NCBI GenBank assembly: GCA_016868315.1
Contig: VGHE01000009.1
Location: 1-64,000 of the forward strand
Reading direction: 5' to 3'
DNA from: Betaproteobacteria bacterium
GTDB lineage: Bacteria; Bdellovibrionota_B; Oligoflexia; Silvanigrellales; Silvanigrellaceae
DNA: 64,000 nt
Shown piece after piece: positions 28,896-38,766 of the stretch (position 1 is its first letter; every line of letters begins with the position of its first letter). The notes under the pieces were generated by a model that did not search any database, had not been told where the DNA came from, and was given only the letters and a program-made list of their open reading frames with translations. Position numbers and translations under genes: made by a program.

Positions 28896-29516
28896 TTGGA
28901 CGGCTCAAACTCATCACCGAGCAACATTTGGACCACGGATTTGAGTCCACAGGCGTTTTTCAGGGACAAAGTTCTGGACGCACAGAGCCGCCAGGGTATC
29001 CAATTGTCCGAAAACGTCGAGTTCTACATTGTCAACCTGTTGTGCGACTACCTCCGGGTCGACGACTCTCGGATGAGCGATGAGTGTCTGGCACTGATTC
29101 TCAAAAAGGCTCTCGAAAGCTCGCCCGGCGAACAAATCTTTTTATACAAAAAGCTCGCAGACACAGCGCTCTATTTCTCTGGTTTTTTCCAGGAGTACTT
29201 CAACCGCAAATGCTTCGATATCAAGTACTACGTGATGATGGGGGAAGGAGCATACGAGCAGCTCGCCAACCTCACCAAAAAAAGAACGGCCTCTGATGCC
29301 GCGCTGAGCAAAATGTACGGTGAAATGGCTTCGAGTTTTGGCACCGCTGTGGACATCATTACCGACGTTTCTGAGAACACCACTGGCTTCGAAAGCCACC
29401 GCAGCACCTTGTCTCTCTACGATGCATGGCTCTCAACAAGCAGCAAGAAACTCGCCCGCGATCTGAACAAGCGCGGAATCAATCCCATCCGCGTTTCGAA
29501 GAAGGCGGTTCAATGA
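28896..29516 (+). CDS. Hypothetical protein, probable TTG start
   Basis: Inside ORF 28866..29516; GAGGAGG at 28881-28887 sits 8 nt before in-frame TTG 28896. Stop overlaps next gene's start (ATGA). Confidence 0.7.
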   Translation: MDGSNSSPSNIWTTDLSPQAFFRDKVLDAQSRQGIQLSENVEFYIVNLLCDYLRVDDSRMSDECLALILKKALESSPGEQIFLYKKLADTALYFSGFFQEYFNRKCFDIKYYVMMGEGAYEQLANLTKKRTASDAALSKMYGEMASSFGTAVDIITDVSENTTGFESHRSTLSLYDAWLSTSSKKLARDLNKRGINPIRVSKKAVQ

Positions 29517-30145
29517 GTGACAGCAACTTTGAGCTTGTCATCCGTTCAACCTGGGCATTCCTGGAAAACTTCTATCAACAAAATTCACAAATCAACGTGC
29601 TCGATTTTGTTTGCCTTGCCGATCATCCCAATGCTCGTGTCCTGATCGATGAAGTGAGTGAGCAAGAGACTGTTTTTTTCTCCATCGAATTACCGCGTGT
29701 ACTCAAAACTACACTGACATCGAACAGTGTAATTGAAATGCAGGCTTTATCCGTGATTGGCGAGGAGGTCAGTCATTTCTTTCACCTCGTGGATGCCGCG
29801 CAGCGGGAGCGCGCTGTGAGTGTTCTTCAACTCGAAGCATTGGCCGAGATCGATCGCTTTCTTTTATTTCTGCACTGGAACACTTTCCACCCCCAGTTAT
29901 GCCTGACAAAAAACTTTCAAAACTGCTCCCAGGTCTGCGACACTCTTTTCGAGCAGCGTGAATTTAAGAGCAGCGATCCGGAAATGTATCGCGACGCCGA
30001 AGCTCTCGCACTGCATCACCTGCGCAGGGCATTCTCACATTGCTGGACACACAGGCATATTGATACGAGCCGTTTTGATCCGAACGTGCAGTCTTACCTT
30101 TCAGATCTCGTTTTGAATGGTCGTTCTGCTCTCCTCTCTGCCTGA
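29513..30145 (+). CDS. Hypothetical protein (210 aa)
   Basis: MSDSNFELVIRSTWAFLENFYQQNSQINVLDFVCLADHPN...; ATGA overlap with upstream gene; the track start 29426 lies inside that gene. Confidence 0.75.
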   Translation: MSDSNFELVIRSTWAFLENFYQQNSQINVLDFVCLADHPNARVLIDEVSEQETVFFSIELPRVLKTTLTSNSVIEMQALSVIGEEVSHFFHLVDAAQRERAVSVLQLEALAEIDRFLLFLHWNTFHPQLCLTKNFQNCSQVCDTLFEQREFKSSDPEMYRDAEALALHHLRRAFSHCWTHRHIDTSRFDPNVQSYLSDLVLNGRSALLSA

Positions 30146-30165
30146 AAAACGGAGTTGAACCAAAA

Positions 30166-30191
30166 AAAGGCGACTCAGCTGAGTCACCTTT
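30166..30191. terminator. Candidate bidirectional terminator between convergent genes
   Basis: AAAGGcGACTCAG|CTGAGTCaCCTTT: 14-bp perfect palindrome (30172-30185) extended by GG/CC and AAA/TTT, between stops at 30145 (+) and 30220 (-). Confidence 0.7.
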
Positions 30192-30219
30192 CATACGACC
30201 ACTGCGCAATACTCAACGC

Positions 30220-30462
30220 TCAGCACACATGTTTGCGCGCTTCAGTTGCATCAATCGATTCAAAGAATGGATCATCAATGGCTCGAGTCTGATGCACCCA
30301 CTTGAACCACTGCACGCTCTGCTCGATGAGCCAAAAATGACTTGCGATACAACTTGCAGGTATATTTGCCTGGCAAAAATCCAATGCTTCCTGCTCGCTC
30401 GCAGCTGGATTGCGCTGAACCCAACTGCGAAAGGCCTCCTTGAAGTGATTCTTGTCAAACAT
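30220..30462 (-). CDS. Small hypothetical protein (80 aa)
   Basis: MFDKNHFKEAFRSWVQRNPAASEQEALDFCQANIPASCIASHFWLIEQSVQWFKWVHQ...; GGAGAAGGAGAG upstream of ATG 30462. Confidence 0.65.
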   Translation of the reverse strand: MFDKNHFKEAFRSWVQRNPAASEQEALDFCQANIPASCIASHFWLIEQSVQWFKWVHQTRAIDDPFFESIDATEARKHVC

Positions 30463-30594
30463 GTCTCTCTCCTTCTCCACATGACACTCGGTTTCTCGGA
30501 AAGATTTGCCCAATGTTGAGAGGAATTTGCGACCAGCCTCAAAGCCCGCTAACCTAACACGGCTGACTTTCAGAACCTCTTTGAGGAACTTTTA

Positions 30595-31317
30595 ATGAAC
30601 ACAAAAATCACAGCCATGCTTTGCACCAATGACTCTCTTTTTGAACTCTCTGGCACAGTTGCAGCGAAGATTCGCCCTGCTGTTTTTGAGTTTCTCAAAA
30701 GCAAAGAATACCCATGGCAGCTTCTTGGAAAGACGCTCGCCGATTTCGTGGAACAACAGATTGCTGCAGTTCCCGCGAGTGAACGCCTCAAGGGAAACAT
30801 TTCACCTCAGGCTTTTCTTGAAAAAAAAGAACAAATCGTTGTTGAGGCGGGTGCAACAATTGAGGCCGGAGCTTACGTCGCGGGACCGACCTACATCGAA
30901 GCCGGGGCAACCGTGCGTCATGGGGCTTACGTCCGCGGCCAGGTCTATGTGTCCACGGGGGCGGTTGTGGGACACACAAGCGAACTCAAAGGAGCTCTTC
31001 TTTTGCCCGATTCCAAGGCCGCCCATTTCGCCTACGTGGGCGACACGATTTTAGGGCAAGATTGCAATCTTGGAGCAGGAACCAAATGCGCAAACCTCCG
31101 CCTCGATCACGGCCAGGTGCCGGTTCAAGTCGGAGACGCACGTGTACCCAGTGGACTCAAGAAATTTGGCGCAATTTTCGGCAATCGCTCCCAAACAGGA
31201 TGCAATGCAGTGACCAACCCGGGCACAATTCTTCTGCCGGGTGCAGTCCTGCTCCCCAACTCAACGGGGCAAGGCACGATTTCCCCACGTAAGGCTTTTA
31301 CGCGGCGGATCCCATAA
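30595..31317 (+). CDS. Left-handed beta-helix (hexapeptide repeat) protein, GlmU C-terminal-like
   Basis: VVEAGATIEAGAYVAGPTYIEAGATVRHGAYVRGQVYVSTGAVVGHTSELKGALLLPDSKAAHFAYVGDTILGQDCNLGAGTKCANLRLD. Confidence 0.85.
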   Translation: MNTKITAMLCTNDSLFELSGTVAAKIRPAVFEFLKSKEYPWQLLGKTLADFVEQQIAAVPASERLKGNISPQAFLEKKEQIVVEAGATIEAGAYVAGPTYIEAGATVRHGAYVRGQVYVSTGAVVGHTSELKGALLLPDSKAAHFAYVGDTILGQDCNLGAGTKCANLRLDHGQVPVQVGDARVPSGLKKFGAIFGNRSQTGCNAVTNPGTILLPGAVLLPNSTGQGTISPRKAFTRRIP

Positions 31318-31774
31318 TGCTCTCATGAACCCGCTCTAAACGCAGACAACAGCGTTCTTCTACAGTCGTGCTGCGGGTTGTGTTTGAGTCCATTGTAATA
31401 TCAATGCGTTCGCTTGAAACAAGGTCAAAGTGAAACCGAATGACTGTGCCATTCGGGCGCTGCCCTTCAAAGCTGAAAACCCGCCCTGCCGGATGCTCAG
31501 AGAGCATGGGTGAATCCACCGCATGAAGTGCGTGAAGCTGCTCACGCCCATCAAAATACTGAATCTCAAGGTGCTCTGAGTGGTCTTGGGAGAGAACGAA
31601 ATACACGTTCATCATTTGCCCTTCCGACTCGGCGGTTGTTACTTCAAGTCGGAGCCCATAGCATACGCCCGGTATCATCTCCTTGCCCGAAAAGCTGCAG
31701 CGCAGTTCTGTGCCATCCCTCATTTCTCCAGTGCCGCGAAAATCACCGAGTGCGGGAGCAAATGCTCGTATCAT
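31298..31774 (-). CDS. Hypothetical protein
   Basis: ATG 31774 preceded by CAGGAGG with 5-nt spacing; track start 31807 is GTG without SD. Confidence 0.65.
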   Translation of the reverse strand: MIRAFAPALGDFRGTGEMRDGTELRCSFSGKEMIPGVCYGLRLEVTTAESEGQMMNVYFVLSQDHSEHLEIQYFDGREQLHALHAVDSPMLSEHPAGRVFSFEGQRPNGTVIRFHFDLVSSERIDITMDSNTTRSTTVEERCCLRLERVHESIMGSAA

Positions 31775-31879
31775 GGGAGCCTCCTGAGTCACGCCGAAAA
31801 GCAGCACAACTGCCTCTCAAGGGCATGGTTCGGCAGAGTTGATTCAGACTTAAGGAGCAATTGAAGAAGATCAATTTTT

Positions 31880-34804
31880 TTAATAATTACTCAGTAATTT
31901 CCGGATTGTAAAAAAGGACAACAACACTCTATCCCTGCCGCGGTTTTCATACCGTTTGGGGATGTCCTGCTCCAATTTTAGGTAAGACGAGGGATCTTCA
32001 GACCATTGTGCGGCAAATTCCGCTCCTAACTCTAATAATCGGGAATGATGAGCGATTTCACGTAAGCTCTTAAGCATCAATGCTCTCGCCTCTGCGATTT
32101 TGCGCTTCTGCATAAGAACCCAGATTCTGTCGGCCATCACAAATCCCATTTCGTGAGGTGTGCTGGCGAGCTGTTCTGTGACTTTACTGCTTGCCTCGAC
32201 CCCCGCAACATAGCCTAACAGCCGGTAACCACGCCCCAGCATGATCCAATATTGAATCTCCTGCTTGAGCTCAGGAAAGCGCTTGCGTGCGTCCTCGAGA
32301 GCGAGAACGACCGTCTTCATGAGCTCTTTGTCGTTCAGACCCGAAGCAACCTTCACCCCAAGGAAAAGCCATTCTACATAAAGGAAGGGGAACTCTCGCA
32401 AACGCTGTGTTGCATACAAGAAGCGCTTGCCCTGAATCTCTTTGTTAAGTTCCTCTGCTTTTGGATCGACGTTCTCAAAAACCAATCCAATCTGCTCAGA
32501 GATCATCGCAGCAGCACCTTGATAGTCTCCCGCCTGTGCAGCCAGGTGCCCCTCAATGATTCTGGCAAGCGGGGAAAAGCTTTTTTCACCGAAGAGAGGG
32601 GCAAGGCGCGCACGCGTCTGACGAGGTTCATTCATGTTTGCTTGGGCTATAACGTGAAAGACCCAGGCCATTAAACTGAATTCGGAATCTGTTTCTGGCT
32701 CCTCGCCCTGAACCATCAGCACCGGCAGCTCGTAGTAGCGGAGCAACAGATTCAAAAGCGACGGAAGCATATACGAACCAATATCAATTCCGAATTGGCC
32801 AGGCGCCAGGCGCATCTCAAAAGTCTTTTTGCGATTCCCAGTCAGGGTCTTAAGGTATTCAATTCTGAGTTTGTGCGGCACTGACATCAGTATCTTTGCA
32901 AAATGCCCAGACAACTGCAGGTTCCATTCAGAGGTCATGAACGGACCTTTGTCGATCATTTCATCTGTAAATTGAGTGAAACTTTCCAAAGTCGGATTTG
33001 AAAGTTGATTGCTTATCTCGAGCAAATTGACCCATTCACGCCACTCTGCAAGCTTTTCTGTGAGGCGCGGACGCAACAGGTCTATCGTTTCCCTCAGTTC
33101 CTGCGTGTTGCCTGACAACAGCATGCCGCGCGCAGCATGCAGACAAATCTCGACGTCACTCGTTTTGGCAGGATCGGAACAAGCCTGACTAAAAAGAATT
33201 GTTGCCTTGCTCAGTGCACCGACCTGTAAATAGTAACGAGCAGTTATTTCGCGGATGGCGTTCTTTTCGATGGGGTCTGTCGCAGCGTAAGTCTCTGGGA
33301 GCTGCCGGAGTAGATTTTGAACGCGGCGCGGCTGCACGCGATCGAGCGCTATGCTTGCATCAAAAAGTGGAGTCAGTGCTTTAACGTCCATTGCATAGCG
33401 ACTTGTTGGGCGCGTGAGTGCGAAATAGGTCTCTGACTTTTTCTCTTCAGCAGATTTTTGGGCAGGCGCATCAGCGTCTTTGCGGTCGAGTTCATCGGCT
33501 GCTTCAGCCTCCGCGGCTTCCATCTCTTTATCTTCATCCGCGCTCTGCAACGCTTTGGCCGATTTTGTATTTGCGGCAGAGGATGTCGCTGAAGGGGTGA
33601 TATTGTCCGGCTGTTTTGGAGCAACACTTTCGGCTGCTGTAATATTCTTCTCAGTGACCCGTCCGAACTGCTTGAGTCCAACCAAAGTCACACCAATCAC
33701 AACCGAGGCAACCAGGGTTCCAAGAACGATGCGCGCGTCTTTAGGTAACTGACGAAAAGACAGACGCGCCGGGTTCGTATTTGTGGGGCTAGCGACTTGA
33801 GACTGCGGCTGCTCCGCGCCTCCACCTTTAGGCTCGCCCTGTGCAGCTTTTGCGGCCGGAGACGCCTTCTTCCCGCCACCTGCTGGCTTGTCTTTCGCAG
33901 CCGCATCCTGAGCCTTCGCAGTACCACCTACTTTTGTCTTTTCTGACGTACCGACCTTCGTTGTTTCTGAATTATTTGTTGCTTTTTTGGGCTCAGGCTT
34001 TGCAATTGTTGCCGAACCTTGAGCCAGCAGATCGGAAACCCGTGGGGATTCCGGCTGCTCAATTTGGCTCTGCACAGCCAAAGGTCGAACCGCTGTCGCA
34101 ATAGTTGCCTCAAGTCCAGTGTTCGACGGAGGATTCGGGAAGGCTTCTGTCCGTTGCGCGGCCGCAAGTTCAATTTCAGTTTTCGTCTCGGGCAATATTA
34201 TTGTTTTGTCGGCATCGGAGCTGGCTCCATAGACCACCGTCTCGCCCAGTGCGGGCTGCAGGTCGGCCGAACTTGCGGCAACCTGCGCTCCTTTGAGCAC
34301 CTCCGCTACGAACATATCTTGAACGGCTGCACTTCCCCCACCCATCGATTCTGGCAGGGGCTCATCTACCATAACGAGAGCATCCAAGCCCTCGGGGACT
34401 GCAACCGGTGCGACCAGCGCACTCTCCTGCGCCGCTGAGTCACTCAAACTCACGCCATGATCATATTGCTGCGATCTGAAATCACCTGGATTTCCAACCT
34501 CGAGAGCGGGCAGCTCAAAGACGCCATCAAACTGCTCTGCCGACGTATCAGGTTGCCTTGTGCTCTGCTGAGATACTTGTGTTGAATCGGGGATCGGGTG
34601 ATTTTCTGGAGCCCCTGGAGTCGCCCTTGGAGCAGAAGGGTCAGAGGCGGGCGCTTCGCTAAAATCGAGTTCGAAGCTCGCGTCTTGAGAGTCCTGTGGG
34701 CTTGCGGAACCATTGCTTGCGCCTGCTCCCGGTTGTCCCACACCTTTGTCGGGGGGATCGGGCAGACGCCACGCCTGGTTGTTTTTGTTCCACATCAAAC
34801 TCAT
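31880..34804 (-). CDS. Large single-TM protein: long disordered N-terminus, helical-repeat-like C-terminus
   Basis: Pro/Ser/Ala-rich ~370 aa, TM IVLGTLVASVVIGVTLVGLKQF, then Glu/Ala-rich linker and ~480 aa alpha-helical region. Start ambiguous (34822/34804). Confidence 0.78.
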   Translation of the reverse strand: MSLMWNKNNQAWRLPDPPDKGVGQPGAGASNGSASPQDSQDASFELDFSEAPASDPSAPRATPGAPENHPIPDSTQVSQQSTRQPDTSAEQFDGVFELPALEVGNPGDFRSQQYDHGVSLSDSAAQESALVAPVAVPEGLDALVMVDEPLPESMGGGSAAVQDMFVAEVLKGAQVAASSADLQPALGETVVYGASSDADKTIILPETKTEIELAAAQRTEAFPNPPSNTGLEATIATAVRPLAVQSQIEQPESPRVSDLLAQGSATIAKPEPKKATNNSETTKVGTSEKTKVGGTAKAQDAAAKDKPAGGGKKASPAAKAAQGEPKGGGAEQPQSQVASPTNTNPARLSFRQLPKDARIVLGTLVASVVIGVTLVGLKQFGRVTEKNITAAESVAPKQPDNITPSATSSAANTKSAKALQSADEDKEMEAAEAEAADELDRKDADAPAQKSAEEKKSETYFALTRPTSRYAMDVKALTPLFDASIALDRVQPRRVQNLLRQLPETYAATDPIEKNAIREITARYYLQVGALSKATILFSQACSDPAKTSDVEICLHAARGMLLSGNTQELRETIDLLRPRLTEKLAEWREWVNLLEISNQLSNPTLESFTQFTDEMIDKGPFMTSEWNLQLSGHFAKILMSVPHKLRIEYLKTLTGNRKKTFEMRLAPGQFGIDIGSYMLPSLLNLLLRYYELPVLMVQGEEPETDSEFSLMAWVFHVIAQANMNEPRQTRARLAPLFGEKSFSPLARIIEGHLAAQAGDYQGAAAMISEQIGLVFENVDPKAEELNKEIQGKRFLYATQRLREFPFLYVEWLFLGVKVASGLNDKELMKTVVLALEDARKRFPELKQEIQYWIMLGRGYRLLGYVAGVEASSKVTEQLASTPHEMGFVMADRIWVLMQKRKIAEARALMLKSLREIAHHSRLLELGAEFAAQWSEDPSSYLKLEQDIPKRYENRGRDRVLLSFFTIRKLLSNY

Positions 34805-34876
34805 TCCGAAGGTGACCCTCAATCACATTTGCTCATGGGGGGATCGGAAGATCTTTTAAGAACAGTCGGGAAATAT

Positions 34877-36166
34877 TTACCGCGTCGCTCGTCCAACGTA
34901 CATGCGCCGCACCTCGAGCAACTGCTCTGCAGGGGATTCGCTTTCCAAAGCGACGCGCAGTTCGGCCATGAAGTCGTGCAAAAATTGCAGGCTATGGAGA
35001 GTCAGCAATCGATAAACACTCAACTCTTGAGCTACGAACAAGTGGCGCAAATAGGCTCTTGAGTAGGTTCGACAGGTCGGGCACCGGCACTGAGGGTCGA
35101 GCGGAGTGTCTCCGAAGCGATGAACTGCATTTTTGATATGAATTTTCCCTGTAGGATCCGCGTTCGTTCTCACAAAAACAGAACCATTGCGGGCATTGCG
35201 TGTCGGCAACACGCAATCGAACATATCAATTCCTAAAAGCACGCCATCGAACAGGTCATCGGGTGTTCCAACACCCATAAGATAGCGAGGCTTATCATGA
35301 GGTAGAAACGCGGTTGTGCCCGCGAGCACACGGCGGAGCTCTTCCTTGGGCTCACCCACGGAGAGACCACCTACCGCATACCCTTCAAAGCCGATATCAA
35401 CCAACTGGCGCGCACTCAGCACGCGCAGATCAGTGTGCATTCCACCCTGAACAATTCCGAATTGTGCACGGGTTTTCTCAGTGCGAGCGGCACGTGCGCG
35501 TTTAGCCCAGCGCATCGAACGCTCCATGCTGAGTCGTGCCACGTCATGTTCCGCCGGATAGGGAGTGCACTCATCGAGAACCATTTGAATGTCGGAATCG
35601 ATGGTGTCTTGAATCTGGACAGCATTTTCTGGAGTCAGAGTGATCTTTGAGCCATTAATGTGGTTCGCAAAAGTAACACCGTCTTCGGTCAGTTTGCGGA
35701 TCTTCGCAAGACTCATCACCTGAAATCCGCCACTGTCTGTGAGCAGCACGCCTGGCCAACGCATGAATCCATGCAAACCAGAGAAGGAGCTGAGCACTTC
35801 AAGCCCCGGTCTTAAGTAAAGGTGATAGGTATTTCCAAGAATCAGCGAAAATCCAATCGACGATACATCAGCGGACTCGAGGCTCTTGACAGCACCGGCA
35901 GTGCCAACGGGCATGAACGTCGGGGTTTCCACAACCACATCACCAAAAGTCATTTGCCCACGTCGCGGACCAACGGCAGAAAAAAGAATATTGTCAGCTT
36001 CTGAGATGACTTGACGAGAATGCAGATAGTCCTGTTCACTTTTCAACCACGAACCGCGCATCACAGGCGAATCAAAACGTTCCAGCTGCGTTCCAGCCAG
36101 CTGTTCGAACGAATGGCTCTTCTTGAGAGTGAAAGACATTTTCTTACGGCTAGGCAAATTCATCAT
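34877..36166 (-). CDS. tgt: tRNA-guanine transglycosylase
   Basis: TPTFMPVGTAGAVKSL, LGNTYHLYLRPG, LLTDSGGFQVMSL, FGIVQGGMHTDLR, CRCPTCRTYSRAYLRHLF (zinc site). Confidence 0.96.
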   Translation of the reverse strand: MMNLPSRKKMSFTLKKSHSFEQLAGTQLERFDSPVMRGSWLKSEQDYLHSRQVISEADNILFSAVGPRRGQMTFGDVVVETPTFMPVGTAGAVKSLESADVSSIGFSLILGNTYHLYLRPGLEVLSSFSGLHGFMRWPGVLLTDSGGFQVMSLAKIRKLTEDGVTFANHINGSKITLTPENAVQIQDTIDSDIQMVLDECTPYPAEHDVARLSMERSMRWAKRARAARTEKTRAQFGIVQGGMHTDLRVLSARQLVDIGFEGYAVGGLSVGEPKEELRRVLAGTTAFLPHDKPRYLMGVGTPDDLFDGVLLGIDMFDCVLPTRNARNGSVFVRTNADPTGKIHIKNAVHRFGDTPLDPQCRCPTCRTYSRAYLRHLFVAQELSVYRLLTLHSLQFLHDFMAELRVALESESPAEQLLEVRRMYVGRATR

Positions 36167-37356
36167 TTTTTTTCCGGGAAAAGAAGAAGACTTGAATCTC
36201 CGTAACTAAATAACCTGTAGCTTTCAGAGATTGCATGGCGATAGAGCTCGCTCCACTGTTCGAAGCCAATCAGTGCAGCAACAAGCATCACAAGTGTGCT
36301 CTCGGGTTGATGAAAGTTGGTGATGATGCCGTCACAGCAGAGCGGTGCGTAGAAAGATTCTCTGGATTGCGGTTTCACAAAAAGATTTGTTTCGTGCCAG
36401 ACCCCTGCTGCGGCATTGAGTTTGGGAACGATGCTGGAGCGAATCTCTCCCCAGCGCTTTTTGAATGGTTCGCGCTCTGCGTTGCTTGCTTTGGGTAGTT
36501 CTACGCCAATAACTCTCAACAGAACCGATTCCAGACAACGGAAGGATGTTGTGCCCACACAAATCACTGGGCAACCGGCATCGAGATGCTCAACAACAAG
36601 ATCCATTGTGTTTTGAGGAATCACACACAGCTCGGAGTGCATGTTGTGTTCGTCGAGTGTCTGCGCGGTTACTGGCTGAAATGTCCCCAGCCCCACATGC
36701 AGAGTCACCGGCGCCATACGGATCACCATATGTGCGCACTCAGCAAGAACTGCGGGCGTGAAATGAAGACCAGCAGTTGGAGCTGCGGCACTGCCAAGAT
36801 CCCGCGCATAGACCGTCTGATAGCGCATGCGATCAAGCGCATGGAGCGCAGGGTCAGTCACCTTCTGAGGATCGCGCTCAATATAGGGAGGCAGAGGCAT
36901 TTCCCCGTGAGACATAAGAAATTCCGACAGCGGTATCCCAGAGACATTTTTTACACGTGGGGGGTCGATACTTTGAATCTCGAAGGCTGGCTTTTTACCC
37001 TCTTCGGTAAACAATACCTCGCCCACCTTCATTTTTTTCTGGGGGCGCAGCAAACAGGAAATATCCTCTTCGGTTTTGGTAGAGAGTACGAACACTTCAG
37101 CACGACCACCTGAATTCCTGATGCAGCGCAGACGCGCCGGAAAAACCTTCGAGTCGTTCACCAAAAGCAAAATCGACGGAAACTGCGCCACTGGAAAAGC
37201 TTCGCGCAAAACCTGAGGCAATTCTGAGAAAGTGCGATCATGATGCAAGCCACGCACGCCATCCCAGTAGAGTAGACGTGCGGCATCGCGTTCAGGAAGA
37301 GGAGCCTGCGCTACAAGCTTCTCCGGATAGTCGAAATGGAAATCTTTGGTCTTCAT
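36163..37356 (-). CDS. queA: S-adenosylmethionine:tRNA ribosyltransferase-isomerase
   Basis: FHFDYPEKLVAQAPLPERDAARLL, VNDSKVFPARL, GEMPLPPYIER, YQTVYARDLGSAAAPTAGLHFT, LHVGLGTFQPV, TNFHQPESTLVMLVAALIG. Confidence 0.96.
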   Translation of the reverse strand: MKTKDFHFDYPEKLVAQAPLPERDAARLLYWDGVRGLHHDRTFSELPQVLREAFPVAQFPSILLLVNDSKVFPARLRCIRNSGGRAEVFVLSTKTEEDISCLLRPQKKMKVGEVLFTEEGKKPAFEIQSIDPPRVKNVSGIPLSEFLMSHGEMPLPPYIERDPQKVTDPALHALDRMRYQTVYARDLGSAAAPTAGLHFTPAVLAECAHMVIRMAPVTLHVGLGTFQPVTAQTLDEHNMHSELCVIPQNTMDLVVEHLDAGCPVICVGTTSFRCLESVLLRVIGVELPKASNAEREPFKKRWGEIRSSIVPKLNAAAGVWHETNLFVKPQSRESFYAPLCCDGIITNFHQPESTLVMLVAALIGFEQWSELYRHAISESYRLFSYGDSSLLLFPEKK

Positions 37357-38549
37357 TGATCGATGACAATTCTTCGCAGATGCGATCCTATGCGGGTGAC
37401 TATCTCGTAGTGGATGGTTTGTGCCCAGCCAGCAACCATCTCTGCGCTCACCGTTTCACCAGAATCGCTGCCCAAGAGGGTGGCCACTACCTGGCCTTCA
37501 TCACCCGTCACGCCGGTCACGTCAACCACGATGTGATTCATCATAACCCGTCCCAGAACCGGGGCGCGGTGCCCATTGACAAGAACATGCGCTCGCCCCG
37601 AAAGAATTCTGGGGTATCCATCGTAGTAACCAATAGGCAACACCGCAATTCGGGTTTCGCGCTCACAGCGAAAAGTACAGCCGTAGCCCACATATGCGCC
37701 TGCCGCGAGTTTCTTCACGATTTGCGAGCGACATCGCCAACTCAACACCGGCTGCAATTTAGGTAAGTTGGGGAGTACGATTTTGGCTGAGAGTCTTGTT
37801 TCCGTCGAGGGCCACAAACCATATAGACTTATGCCGACCCGCACAAAATCGCATTGTGACTGAGGGAGAACCAGGGTTGCTGCACTCGCGGCAATATGCC
37901 TTTCAAAATCTGCAGAATTCTTCCCGAGAAGCGCACTTAAAGAAGTCACTCCTGCGTCAAATTGCTTAAGCTGCTGGAGCGCATATTGCTGCTCAGTTAC
38001 ATCTTCGGTGTTGGCAAAATGGGAGAGAACCCCTTTTACTTCGAACGGACACTCGGGAGCATTTAGAAACGCAAGCTTTGTCCGCATTTCAGAAGGAAAA
38101 AAACCCTCTCTTGAGAGTCCGGTTTCTACATGCACATGCGCTTGCGCGCGCAATCCTCGCGCCTGAAGTGCAGCAACAGCGGCAACAGCGTTGTCGTCGC
38201 CGAGTGTGACTTCGACACCCTCTTCCGCAAGCTGAACAAACTCTTCGGGAGAGGTTGCGCCGATAACAAGAAGCCGCCGCCGTGGCCACTGCCTCGATTC
38301 TTCATATTTGCGAACCAAAAGAGCATCCCTGGGGGAGATCAGATGAATGATATCAACGAGAGGATGCACGACCGTGAGGGTTTCCAGGAGTCCGTGGCCG
38401 TAGGCATTTGCCTTAAGGACAATCCCAAGCTTGCGCTCGCCATGATTTGTGTCTCCCTGACCCAACACACCGCGAAACGCGGCAAGATTTGCACGCAACG
38501 CGGAACCGTCAATTTCAATCCATGAAGACTCGGCCGAGGCCTCCAGCAT
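37353..38549 (-). CDS. alr: Alanine racemase
   Basis: WIEIDGSALRANLAAFR, GIVLKANAYGHGL (PLP Lys), VRVGISLYGLWPS, VGYGCTF, VLPIGYYDGYPRIL, VLGRVMMNHIVVDVT. Confidence 0.94.
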   Translation of the reverse strand: MLEASAESSWIEIDGSALRANLAAFRGVLGQGDTNHGERKLGIVLKANAYGHGLLETLTVVHPLVDIIHLISPRDALLVRKYEESRQWPRRRLLVIGATSPEEFVQLAEEGVEVTLGDDNAVAAVAALQARGLRAQAHVHVETGLSREGFFPSEMRTKLAFLNAPECPFEVKGVLSHFANTEDVTEQQYALQQLKQFDAGVTSLSALLGKNSADFERHIAASAATLVLPQSQCDFVRVGISLYGLWPSTETRLSAKIVLPNLPKLQPVLSWRCRSQIVKKLAAGAYVGYGCTFRCERETRIAVLPIGYYDGYPRILSGRAHVLVNGHRAPVLGRVMMNHIVVDVTGVTGDEGQVVATLLGSDSGETVSAEMVAGWAQTIHYEIVTRIGSHLRRIVIDQ

Positions 38550-38766
38550 TGTCTCCCTCCATCAACTCAGCGAACTTCTCTGCCCTGCAACGCCACGCAG
38601 GCTGCTGCAAGTGTGCCAGAAATTTCCGACGCCTGGGCGAATTTCTTCCTTTTTGCAAATGTGAGTCAAAGAGACGCCAGCCCCCTTGGGATGCTACCCC
38701 ACTTCCACTAAACTGACTTGTGCACGCACGTGAAGCTCAGTCTGCGAGAGGGAGAAACGGCAAACG

